NCBI RefSeq assembly: GCF_905115235.1
Contig: NC_051851.1
Span: 149,992,692-150,056,691 of the forward strand
Direction of reading: 5' to 3'
DNA: 64,000 nucleotides
DNA from: Hermetia illucens
Lineage: Eukaryota; Arthropoda; Insecta; Diptera; Stratiomyidae
Shown here: piece after piece, positions 49,730 through 60,039 of the stretch
Layout: every line of letters begins with the position of its first letter
Position numbering within the stretch: position 1 is the first letter of the stretch
Program-made: the position numbers and the translations under genes
Notes under the pieces: model-generated
Database searches by the model: none
What the model saw: the letters and a program-made list of their open reading frames with translations, nothing else
What the model was told of the DNA's origin: nothing

Positions 49730-52700
49730 AAAAAGTTTGGTGTGTTTCGCAGTATTAAGACACTGCCATTTGCCATGATGGGAAGCTTGTTCCCAGCTTT
49801 TGATAGCAGTATTGGCCAATGTTATTGACCCCCGAAATACTGGTTCCGATCCGGGTGTGGGGGAAATTGAACCCTCTTTTGCTAAAGACTCCGAAATTTT
49901 ATTTCCTTCTATACCAAAATGACCGGGTATCCAAAGTAGTTCGAAAGTATTGAATCTAGAAACCGAGTTCAATCGATTTCTACCTTCCTGAACGATTTTT
50001 GAAGTAATCAAAGGACTGCTTAACGCCCTCCATGCAGCTTGACTATCGCTTCAGATTGTGATGCGCCTATCCGTCATCCGCTCGTAAATTATCCAAGTTG
50101 CCGCCCTTAGGACCGTATACACTTCAGACTGAAAGACCGTTGCATATTCTCTCAATTTAAAAGCCCACTTCTGTTAAGGATGCAACAATTGTGGCGCGTC
50201 AACTCTGTTACGGCGAGAGTCCAGAGTTGCATCCCCTTGGCACCAAAACGGTCACCAAAGCTGTCAACCAACCAAACTCCCATAATACCCAGTCGTGAAC
50301 ACCGACTGGGCGAGATAATATATGGAACCCGATGGCACGTGCTGGAGCTAACCCGAATGCTAGCAGTTTGTCGAGACGTGAGCGGGAGCTCTTGATTCTC
50401 ACATATAGGTAATAGGACACAGGCAGGACACAGAAACCTTATCACGTGCCTTGACTCAGGAATCAACAAAACAAAACCCACCCAGGGTAAACTATTCTAT
50501 TAAAGTTGTGAAGGATCAGGGCGAAATTATACCACCGAATGTTTTAATCCAGAAGAAGCAAAACTGCCAAACTGCCTAATAAGGGAGAAGACTAACTCAC
50601 AAAACCTAACGCGCGAGGAATGAACGGAGAAGGATCAGCTCTGAGCCGATTCGGACATCTACCCCGTTAGTAGTAGTAAATTTATAGCTAAATTCCACAT
50701 GCCCATCAGGGTGGATCGAAGGTGTCCTTGCAGCTAACACATCAAATATCGCTCCATTATAAGCTGCATATAGTGATCTCGTTTGGATTAAATTAGTCTC
50801 CAAGTCTACGCACCATAGCGCATTTATTCTGTAAAAAGTACCTTCCCTTTAGTGCAAAATTACACACAATAATCTAGTCCTTTCATGTATCGATCAACGA
50901 ACTTGATCCTTCATAACGTTGACCTTATCGTCGACATGATGGCTTCACTCTCGGCAGCGGCCAGAGTCGCCGTGGATTCGATGGACGATGTTGTCACCGC
51001 GGACATAGCAGCATCCTCATTTTGCACAGGTACTGCCTCCTTAGGGCTCGCCACAATCGCAGTTGTACTAAGTCAATCAACATACTTCACAGAAGTGGCG
51101 ATAGCACACCTCCTTGGGGGCAGCCTTTCGTCGCTTCCGTTCTTAGGTGGCGATTAACACCCACTTCAGCACACAGCAATCTCTGCGTTAGCATAGCACA
51201 GATCCACTTAATTAAAGTTTCATTAACAGCATGCTCTCTGACGACATCACAGAATTTTTCGAAAGCCTCACAGTCAAACGCTCTTTCACTGTCCACGAAC
51301 ATCCCCATCGCATTCAAAGCTGCGTCCTCTATCTTTGAGAGAAGAGCAGACTGACAGGACTTTCAATGCTGGTAAGTATATTGGTTTTTATTTCGTGAAT
51401 GCGCCCTCACGCGAATGTGACACTCAACCAGTTTCTCCAAAGATTTCATGAAGAATGAATCAAACTCTTTTGTCTGAAGTTCTTTGGATTTTAATACTCA
51501 CGTTTTCCAAACTTAGGTATGAAGACTACCTTAACCTTCTGCCAAAAGGAAGGCACGCAGGCCAGAGCAAAACATCATCACGGAAAATAATTAATAGAAG
51601 TTGCTAAATGCTATATACTCTCTTTTATCATTGCTGGATAGATTGAGGGCGTAGAGCGTCAGCCTCCCAATCCTGCTGCTTTTGGTTGAAATCCTAGTCG
51701 TCATGGGTGTTTGTGTTCGTCTTGTGTTTGTCTCGCTGTTGTGAACGTATCACTTGCACAGCGTAAAGTGTGATGATAGTGAAACTGAATCAAAATCTGA
51801 TTGTGTGGATGCCCTATACTCCACCAAGGAGTGAACAGAAGACACTTATATTCACACTGTGATTTCCAGAAGTTTAACCAGTCTTCATTCTTATTGCTCT
51901 TGCAAGCACGATTTAGAAGTTGGTTGGTTTGGTTGATTTTCTGAATCTTTGCAGTTCTCGTTTCCATCATGAAACCATTCTACCGCTTTGGCTACGAGAA
52001 ATAGGACAAGCTTTCTCCAATTGATCTTCTGCCTGGAGCTGCGCCTTATTGCCATTGAATTAAGTCCAATCCATTTTATTAGGATTGGGGCGTACCCTAC
52101 GTTCGCGGTCATCAGATCAGCTGAAGTGATAAAATCAAATAGCGTCTCTCCTCGAGGATTGCATTTGCTATTGCCTCAACAAATATGCTGAGCATTCGCA
52201 TCACAACCTATTAGGAGTTCGAAGCCACTTGATTCTGCATACACTACCAGATCCCTTACGTCGGCGGTGGACACAAAGAATCATAGGATAAAGAAGCGGA
52301 GGCAACAGTGATGTTTCTCCTCTCCATTAACTTGGTATTGTACGTTGATCGGAACTAGTTCCTGAGAACAGAATTGTCTCAACATGGTTGCCTCTAACAA
52401 TTTTGACATCAGATCGCAGGCCCTCGGTATCGAGGATCTCTCATCGAAGAGGATCCTAGTCTCCTTTACTGATCCAATATCACAGATTTTGTTAAAACGA
52501 AACCAATGCCTCGTGGACAAGAAATATATGAGAGTATAAAGTCCTGCAAATTTGCAAATCCTTGTAGCCAGGAGATAGGAAGAGGCTTTTGTATGCTGTA
52601 GGTTAATTTGACTTACCTATATGTTTATAGACATAAGTGCCGCTCACTGAAAAATCTGCTGCGTCCAGTGTGGATCTTATCGGGGTTACCAGCTTGTCCT

Positions 52701-53323
52701 CATCTTCCGCCGAAAGTTCCGCTTTCTTGCGTCCGATTTCTCTGGATATCGCTACACTTCGTGGTGTAACAACACCCATATTCCCCGTTTTCAAGAAACT
52801 TCGCTTTCTTTCGCAAGGCCTTCCGTTGTCGCCGTTTCCACATGGTAAAAGTGAAAGAGGAGGTTCTCACACACAAGCCTGTAGTCTCTTCTCTTTTCCG
52901 ACTGAAGACTCCTTCTGCCTTCTCTCGTTTTCTGGAAGAGTTAGGCAACAGTTTCACCGACAGGCCGGCCGTAGTCAGGTTTCCAGTTTCTCTCATCAAG
53001 AGAGTTGCTGTACTCTCCTCTATGGCTGGTCGCACCGTAGACATCAGGTGCAGGTTTTCCACTAAAGTGGAGAGCCTATCTTCCATAGATTTCTCGGTTG
53101 GGGGACATACAGTTGATGTGGCATCCAAAATCCGTGCCTTGGCCATGATCTGATTTATCAAAGTAGCGGGTGAACTCGAAGTGCCACTTGGAGAGTCATA
53201 ATCCATTGCTTTCATCTTCATATGTTCTTGGATACCCTTAGTGTAGTAGTAAATTACCACAGGCTCCCCCACCATGACAAGGTGGTGTCCGAGGAGCAGC
53301 ATATCTAAGCGAATTTGCTCCAT
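49730..53323 (-). mobile_element. LOA-like LINE: ORF1, endonuclease, RT and RNase H
   Basis: From the high end on the minus strand: a 207-codon ORF1-like frame (53323-52700) rich in Ser, Lys and Arg; a second frame at 52794-52603; endonuclease pieces at 52300-51890 (LIGCDANAQHICWG-like, LMTANVGYAPILIKW); RT at 51317-51087 (FVDSERAFDCEAFEKFCDVV, then CPQGGVLSPLL at the end); RNase H at 50090-49790 (SDSQAAWRAL, FELLWIPGHFGIEGNKISES). The catalytic aspartate box of the RT is not seen. A SINE-like segment interrupts it near 51.7 kb. The RNase H end runs close to the palindrome at 49.7 kb. Frame changes are many. Confidence 0.72.
51633..51840 (+). mobile_element. Possible tRNA-derived SINE
   Basis: An A-box-like GGGCGTAGAGCG (51647-51658) and a B-box-like GGTTGAAATCC (51684-51694; consensus GGTTCRANNCC, one mismatch) stand at tRNA-like spacing. 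The segment sits between the endonuclease and RT parts of the LOA-like LINE, where an insertion would be expected to break the order. No clear tail or target duplication is visible, and the 3' limit is a guess. Confidence 0.35.
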
Positions 53324-53329
53324 ATCAAG

Positions 53330-54560
53330 ACCACCTTTTCTTCCATTTAATGTGTAATATTCGTAAATTTCCTATATTAAGCCCACCATTTTTAGATTTT
53401 ATTTGAAAGCTAATATAATGAGGCAATTTTTGCCAGCTTTAAAGGTTTGTAAGTTTAAATACCGTTACAATAATGCATATTGAAATTTAGATAAAAAATT
53501 GATTTTGAAATTTCTTTCAAGTTAAGTGAAGTGATGATTTTTATGTAGTTTCCAAAAATGGTTACAAATCTAGGATGGAGGGAATGTAAAGTTGTGATTT
53601 TGTTGGGAAGGTCAAGCTTTTTGACACTATTCACAAAAAACGCTATAACTCGAGAACGGTAAAAAGTAAATTGCCCATTCTATGCACCAATTTTCCTTGA
53701 ACAAGTAGTACTATCCACCATTAAAGTTTCTACTCTGTTCTGTACAATCACAAACACGACATAAGTTTGAATTATATTCAGGTCAAATCGTCGTGTGTTC
53801 AGACCTAAACTAGGTCGAAGTGGATCTTTTGTTTGAGGGTTGAAGAAGTCCTGAATCCTCACCAACTTGGTGAAGTACCGGACCACTTGGGAAGCAACAT
53901 ACTTCCTCTCGTGTAGTCCGTGGGTGAGTTGCCTCTGCTCTGGACGAAACCGTCAGTCAATTTTTCGCCATTAAACAAATTAATCGATTTGATGGCTGGT
54001 TGATGAAGCTTACTATTATCTCCGCTGGCCCGGCGATTCATTTCCCTACTGCTCACACGCTACAGGTTGGTGGACCTAATACCAGGAAATACGATTTCTG
54101 GCAACTCCTTGACACAAAGACCTGTAACATTGCGGGAGATTTTTGGAACATCCAATTGGGGTAGCGAGAACGGTAAGAAAAATAAAGGGAGATAGGGAGA
54201 AAAGGCAACAGAGAGAGAAAGGACAGGCGTGCCAAAAAGAGGGGAAGAATGAGGTTAGTGTCGTCTAAAAGAAGAGGGATTGGACTTCACATATTGTGAA
54301 GAGGAGTAAGGGCCGGTGAAGAGAGAGACTCTCCCTTCTGGGTCAAATATGTTATGCTGCCACGTTCTAGAAGGTCGAAGATAATCCGAGGGGTTTGGTT
54401 GACTTACGAGGAGATTTTTCTAAACACAGTCGACCATTTGATGAGATTCAGTGCGAGTTTCCATTTAGTCAAACACAAAACTCGTCAAGATAGGCAGAAT
54501 TCTCCTAGTGGAATTTTCTTGGTTGCGGTGTAGATAGTGAGGTCGTCAGCATATTGTGGG
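53330..54560. other. Stretch without a recognised gene
   Basis: AT-rich non-coding DNA to about 53650, then sequence with short minus-strand readings (53680-54235) that I cannot assign, and a purine-rich tract near 54170-54330. Probably old repeat debris. Confidence 0.35.
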
Positions 54561-54562
54561 AT

Positions 54563-55270
54563 CTAGATGGTATTTTGGCATGAGAGTGGCTTTGGGATTT
54601 CTGCCGTGAAGAAAGAGAAAAGTTTGGCGATTAGGACTGAGCCTTGTGAGATGCCAGCCGGGCTGGAGTAGGACAGAGAGGTGGCTTCGTGGACGACTAC
54701 TTTCGCCGAGCGATTACCTAGGAAGTTCAGTACCAGCCTGCAAACATGAGGATGAAGGGAATCTTGTAATTTATGAACTAGTCCGTACTGGCAGACTGAG
54801 TTGAAAGTTTTTTTAAGTCGAGAAGGCAAGTTATGGTGGGGATTTTATTGTTAAGGCTGACTAGGATGTCTGTTTTTAGGACGAGGAAGGTGTGATCAAC
54901 CGAATGTGAGGGGCGGTTTGCGAACAGAAAATCAGGCATGGAATTGTTCGAGTCGATCTTGTCGTCTATGAACGTTTTGATAGCAAGTTCAAAGACTTTT
55001 GCTAGGGAAGGGAGTACAGATATTGGTCGGTAGCTGTTAGGTTGGAAGCGATTTTTCAGTTTTCTGAGAATAAGGAAGACACGTGCGCATTTGCAGCTTG
55101 TAGGAAAGTGGGCATTCAGGATGCAGTAAGTTATTAGGATTTGCAGCAAAGGGCTGAAATTAGTACATTTTTTAAGGACGATCGTAGGCATGCGGTCAAA
55201 GCCGGTTGAGCGTTTATTGTTGGTCTTAAGTATGATGCTTTTAATCATATTGAGCTTAGTAAAAGCTAGA
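54563..55270 (-). mobile_element. Jockey/CR1-type LINE, RT fragment
   Basis: Minus-strand frame 55248-54778 reads SIILKTNNKRSTGFDRMPTI, SYRPISVLPSLAKVFELAI and FLFANRPSHSVDHTFLVLKT. The next frame (54829-54563) gives LVLNFLGNRSAKVVVHEATS and AGISQGSVLIAKLFSFFTAE. This is the front half of an RT, with PQGSVL altered to SQGSVL. One frame change near 54820 separates the two parts. The catalytic YADD region is not present. Confidence 0.75.
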
Positions 55271-55592
55271 AATGCGGACGATTCGGTTTGAGAGGGTTAG
55301 TAAAAATGGTAGGCTTCGAAGAAGTGGTTTGCAAGTGAGGAGGAGGAGAAATGTCGTGAGGAAGGATCGAGGCTGAGGGGGCAGATTTTCCGAGATCACG
55401 GCAGGTTTTTCTTATTTAGCGAGAAGCATCGCTATTTAGAACAATACTCGCGAGGCGCGAGTTGGTGTACTCTAAATACGGAGTGCAGATCCTGGTTCTG
55501 GTGGATAGACTGAGAGCGTATACCTCGGCTTTTAGGATGTGGAAATGTTGTGAGAATCTATTCCTGAATTTGGTATCTTAAAGGAGGAAGTA
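55271..55592. other. Stretch without a recognised gene
   Basis: This sequence sits between the LINE fragment and the MITE; nothing is assigned. It may be the 5' part of the same LINE. Confidence 0.3.
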
Positions 55593-55760
55593 CTTTGGAC
55601 CCAAGCTTGGCCAGAGCTGAAATATTTTGTTTGAGGATTACTCCCTCTTTTTTTTTGGTCCATGGACCCCTCGTTGCTCCCCATTTGGTCCGGTCGAACA
55701 TCAAGTGGATCAATCCTCAAATAAAATATTTCAACTCTGGCCAAGCTTTGGCCCAAACTA
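55593..55760. mobile_element. 168-bp MITE with about 52-bp terminal inverted repeats
   Basis: The left arm 55594-55645 and right arm 55709-55759 are near-perfect inverted copies (CCAAGCTTGGCCAGAG, then TGAAATATTTTGTTTGAGGA at the left). TA flanks both sides (55591-55592 and 55761-55762), as for Tc1/mariner-type elements. The unpaired centre of about 60 bp holds a T-tract and no gene. Confidence 0.75.
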
Positions 55761-56098
55761 CTGAGCAATCAATATAATTGGTAGTCATGTCATGTTCTGC
55801 GAATTATATAATCGAGCGTTAAACATCTGCGAACCGCTTCAGTCACGCTGTTCTCTTAATTTTCCTCCCTTCCAACTTCAGTCGGAAGACAGCATCAAAA
55901 TGTTGGCCTCAGTCTGAGATACTTTTTTATTTCATTTGTAACACTCACTTTAAGCCTTTTCCGAAAATCAGACTCATTGGAACATATGACGAAGGTGGAT
56001 CACTTGTGATAGATTTAATTAAAACAACTAATGGTCGGGGCTGAACAAAAATTCACTATATTTCTCTTAAAGATCCGCTTTATACAGTTACACTTTAT

Positions 56099-57405
56099 TT
56101 AATGATGAAGATCCTTTGGATCTGGTTTTCCGTATTTCTTCTCCCACCATGCAACGAATTCCTTCTTGCGTTGTTCACGCCGAGCAAAGTATTCGGGATA
56201 TTGAGCCTTCTCGAGTGGATGCCAATAGTCGAGTACCCAATCTGGGGGTATAACTTCACGTTCAAATGCACAACCGCCGGGACTGTTTGCAACTGGAATA
56301 AAGAAATTAAATAAATGTTACTTAGTAGTTTCATGTGTTCTACAATACAGATACAAATTGTGGAATTAATTGATTTAATGCAATTGGAAAGCTATCATTT
56401 ACATTTTATTTCAAAATAAAACTGGCGAGAACTTTTTTGGAATACTGAATACTGATGTATCTTAATAAAAGCAAATCTACTCGTTTATTAAGGACTTTCA
56501 AATAACATATTGGCAACCAATTCCAATCATAATATGAAATCGGTGAAAATATTGAATTTAGTTCGTAAATCGGATCATAGTATATCGCCCTAAGGACGCT
56601 GGGAAGCAATTTTAAAAGTAATGCGGACAATGGGGGGGTGTAAATATTGAATAGATGCTTCGGTATATCAGTCATACAAAATAAGTTCAGACGTGGTAAA
56701 TGGTCATTTCTTAGGATTATGGGAGATTTATCCAAGGAACATCTTATTCTATTTAACCTAAAGCAGCTACAATAAAGGTAACTTTTGAATTCGTCCTGAA
56801 ATTAGTAAGCTAATTAAGATAATATTGAAATGCCTGCCTGCAGAGGACGTCTTTCACCAAAAGAGAAAAAGTTTGTTTGGAATTATTGGAGTGGGATGTA
56901 TACATCCACCTAACCTAAAGAAAAACTTGTACGGGTTCTTTCTAAATAGTACGCTCTTCTGAAATGATATAACTTCGCTTCTTGATACCAACAACTTTTC
57001 GTGGTACTAATCCTAAACTTTTATCCCAATATTATACTTTCCCACAATAGGACGTCGCACTCACATTTCTTTGGCTGGAAGTGTTGTGTTTCGAACAGTT
57101 CCTTCTCTCCCGCTAACAGCAATTCATTGGCCTTAACTGGGTCGTTGACATTCTTATTCTCTTCGAAACGTTGCCGCAACAATACTGCGCGGTACCGGAA
57201 AATATGCCTGCAAGGACAAACGACCTGCATTAGCTCCAAAACACCCAAGCAAATTGGTCTCTTATGTAAGTGCACTCCATGTCTGTCACTGTCCAATCGT
57301 CTCCACTCACCGTCTATCGTACCACGCCTCCAGGTTTCGCAGAGCCCTTTTGTAAAGGCTGCAAACCTTTCTACTGTGGGTAACTATGCCCGTAGGAACG
57401 GCCAT
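56099..57405 (-). CDS. NdufB9: NADH dehydrogenase (ubiquinone) 1 beta subcomplex subunit 9
   Basis: Three exons on the minus strand: 57405-57311, 57207-57065 and 56292-56099, 143 residues, with introns of 103 and 772 nt. The product is an accessory LYR-family subunit of mitochondrial complex I that sits in the membrane arm and binds the acyl-carrier protein. Seen: the LYR-type SLYKRALRNLEAWYDRR (residues 16-32, reading LYK as in human NDUFB9), YRAVLLRQRFEENKN, SPGGCAFERE, PPDWVLDYWHPLEKAQYPEY and FARREQRKKEF. The ATG at 57403-57405 gives the start MAVPTGIVTHSRKV, close to the human and fly proteins; a longer frame upstream is not conserved. The stop at 56099-56101 overlaps an AATAAA signal (56099-56094). 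Confidence 0.95.
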
Positions 57406-57832
57406 TTCGGAGTATATAAAGGGATTGTAGATGAAATCCGGTGCAAAGAACTTGCGGCTGGGACGATTGACGTATATTTGACAGTGACTGGCGACGAAGT
57501 TGTTCCAAGTGGATTGGTTGCGTGTAATATACACTAGAATACTACTCCAGACAGACACCTGGTTTTGTTATCATTGAAGAAGGGATGAAGTCACTGTCAA
57601 TATTGCTGGCTATTTTGTTTACCAAGGTTTTTTGAGATGGTGAGACGATAATTTGCTGAAAATGTCATCGTATACACCTCCAAATTCAGATAATGAGGAA
57701 AGCAGGTAAATGATACAATATTTAAATATTTAGGCATTGTTCTTTATATTGATAGTAAAGTATGCGAAACGTACAAAATTTAGTGTTGTGCTCGGTGTGC
57801 TTGCATTGACTGGATTCATGACCGAAAAAACC

Positions 57833-57962
57833 AAACAAATTCCAATTTTCTTTTAAGTTAATGATGTTCCTTTAATTCCTCGTACACGTATTTCGACAGC
57901 CACTTGCACTTGCTTTTCTTTAGCGGAATAAGCCCAGGAATGTCCGTAATCTAAATATATGC
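57833..57962 (-). repeat. Penelope-like terminal segment, inverted arm 1
   Basis: This is the reverse complement of 59355-59480 with about four matches in five: AACAAATTCCAATTTTC, TTAATGATGTT, CGTATTTCGACAGCCACTTG and TGTCCGTAATCTAAATATAT. It contains the TTTCG...CACTTG motif that also stands at the centre of the 49.5 kb palindrome. Confidence 0.7.
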
Positions 57963-59061
57963 TATTTCAATGTAATTTTCTTAATGAGAGGAAAAAACGG
58001 CATCTACAGGATGTGTCCTCTCTAAACTTTCATTACTCAACTTCCTTCCCTCAGTCATCTCCTGGCTTTCCTCCTATCTCTCATACCGTTCCCGCAAAGT
58101 TTCTTTTCATGGTTACTCATCTCGTTCCTTCTCTCCTTCCTCTGGTGTTCCCCAAGGCTCTATACTTGGCCCGCTACTTTTCCTGTTTTTTTGTCAATGA
58201 CCTCGCCTTACGCTTTACGCAGATTACCTTAAATTGTTTGCCTCTGTTTCGTCTCCGTTGGACTGTGCTCTCTTACAGGCCAACCTTGAAAATTTAGTGC
58301 GTTGGTGTTCGGTCAACAAGCTAACACTGAATGTCAACAAATGCCACTGGATGCGCTATTCTCCAAGACCCTCGCCAACATCCTTTTCCTATTCTCTCAG
58401 TGGACAACCCCTTTCACTACTGACCTCCTTCAAAGAGCTGGGTATAATATGCGTCGGCAAACTTCGTTTCAAATCTCACTTCGTTAACATCATCAATAGA
58501 GCTTCCAAAATGTCTGGTTTTATCCTACGTTCCTCCTCCGACTTTACCTCAATTCAGCCATCCTTAACACTCTGCAACTCCCTTGTCAGAAACATCCTTG
58601 AATATTGCTGTGTAGTCTGGTCCCCCTTCCACATCCGTGACTGCCGCGCTTTTGAAATTGTACAACGCAAATTCACCCGGACCCTTTTTTACAAAAGGAA
58701 CCTTTCACGGATAGATTATCCGTCACAACTCCGCACCCTCCCTGCAACAACGCCGTATCTTCCTTCATATGTGTACTCTTTCCAAACTCTGCAAGTGTCT
58801 GATGGACTGCTCCGCCAACTCGGATATTACTTTCCGTATCGCCTCGTCTCATAACACACGTAGTGCGGACATTTTTGATATACCCTTCGCGGAACTCGAG
58901 ATTTACTTCCACTCACCGATCCCGAGGGGGTCTTGGGTCATTTGATTCTATTTCCCTCTCTAGCTTAAAGCATAAAATAAGCCATTCACTTGCTCCTCCC
59001 TCTGAGGACGCTATGTAATAAGCAATTTGTTTTCTGTGTATTGTCCTCATTAGATAAATAA
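57963..59061 (+). mobile_element. Jockey/CR1-type LINE, RT end to 3' end
   Basis: Plus-strand pieces: a decayed SGVPQGSILGPLLF-like start near 58140-58180; FFVNDLALRF; the 206-codon frame at 58234-58854 with CALLQANLENLVRWCSVNKL, TLNVNKCHWM, ELGIICVGKLRFKSHFVNII and ILEYCCVVWSPFHIRDCRA. The 3' part continues to a TAAATAAATG end at 59053-59062, a usual tail for this group. It lies between the two inverted Penelope-like arms and ends at the Penelope-like endonuclease, so it probably inserted there. Confidence 0.78.
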
Positions 59062-59330
59062 ATGTCTCGTGAAAATTGCCCATGTACCTACGTAGGGCAA
59101 ACCAAACGACTAGTCAGCAGTCGGATCAATGAACATTTAAAAGAAGCTGAGCTAATAAAACGGGACAGAAAAAACACATATCAATTCTGCAGTCGCACGG
59201 CATATTATAGAACAAGACCACAAAATGGAGAGGGTAACGGTGCTCAAAGAGGACCAACACAACAAACACTCTGTATTCACGTATTCATGTATTCACGGAT
59301 ACCATAAAGGGAATATGTAAATTAAGAAAC
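59062..59330 (+). mobile_element. Penelope-like element, GIY-YIG endonuclease remnant
   Basis: The reading CPCTYVGQTKRLVSSRINEH matches the core of the GIY-YIG endonuclease of Penelope-like elements: Y-V-G, the conserved Arg, then the E-H that ends the motif. The following KEAELIKRDRKN and a frame-changed IIEQDHKM-like part fit the next block. The RT is absent. The arm at 59355-59480 would be its 3' untranslated terminus. Confidence 0.65.
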
Positions 59331-59354
59331 AATTAAGCTAATTATATTAAAAAA

Positions 59355-59480
59355 GCATATATTTCGATTAAGGACATTTCTGGGCTTACTCCCCTGAAGA
59401 AGGATTCAAGTGGCTGCTGAAATACACATACGAAGAATTAGAAAAACATCATTGACTTAAAAGGAAATTGGAATTTGTTT
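59355..59480 (+). repeat. Penelope-like terminal segment, inverted arm 2
   Basis: This is the partner of 57833-57962. It holds CCTGAAGAAGG followed by TGAAATAC (59393-59424), a decayed form of the hammerhead-like CTGANGA...GAAA pair; the intervening stem no longer pairs well. It lies directly downstream of the GIY-YIG piece, which fixes its orientation. Confidence 0.7.
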
Positions 59481-59552
59481 CTTTTTTCGGGACAATTATT
59501 TTCAACCTTTCAATGCTGTAAAATATATCTTGCGTTGTCCCTAACGAATAAA

Positions 59553-59718
59553 TTATTTGAAATAATTAGACGGTTTTTGCTCTTTGACTAGTATTTTTCA
59601 TTTTATTCGCATATACCTATATTTCGTTATCCACTTGTTTCCTTCACGACGTTTAGCACTACCGAATTATGAAAACAAAATTAGCAAAAAAGCAAAAACC
59701 GTCTAATTATTTCAAATA
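59553..59718. repeat. Inverted repeat pair around a Penelope-like motif
   Basis: The 28-29 base repeat TATTTGAAATAATTAGACGG plus TTTTTGCT (about 59552-59581) is inverted at 59691-59718. The enclosed part carries ATATTTCG...CCACTTGTTTCCTTC (59619-59645), again the Penelope-like terminal motif in reverse orientation. Confidence 0.65.
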
Positions 59719-60039
59719 TTATAAAATATGTGTTTATTTCGTCAAGGACACTAAAATTTCAATCGTATTGACTCCATCTAGGAAAACTAAAATCTTGCCA
59801 TTTTGTCTCTATTGTGTCTGAGGTAGAAATTTACGGAAGACTAGCCCCAGAGTTCACGTGCCCTGAGAGAGTGGGATTTTTACTCTCTAAAACCACCTCT
59901 CGCTCAGCTACGTCTTGGATTTCCCCATCCAGCAGCTTCCTTTGCAAATTTGAGATTTGTATTTATAGGAAGAAGACCCTGTGGTCAACCCCAATACTTT
60001 GGTTGGTTCTGCTGAGGAATTCACTGTTCAATAGCTTGT

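Noticed and set aside
50606-51157. Readings of 65 and 90 codons on opposite strands that looked protein-like
   Set aside because: They overlap the LOA-like RT region or its flank, have no family resemblance and low-complexity composition.
59390-59425. Second active hammerhead ribozyme in the Penelope-like arm
   Set aside because: The CTGAAGA and GAAA parts are there, but the bases between (GGATTC and GCTGCT) no longer pair, so it is only a decayed relative of the 49.6 kb motif.
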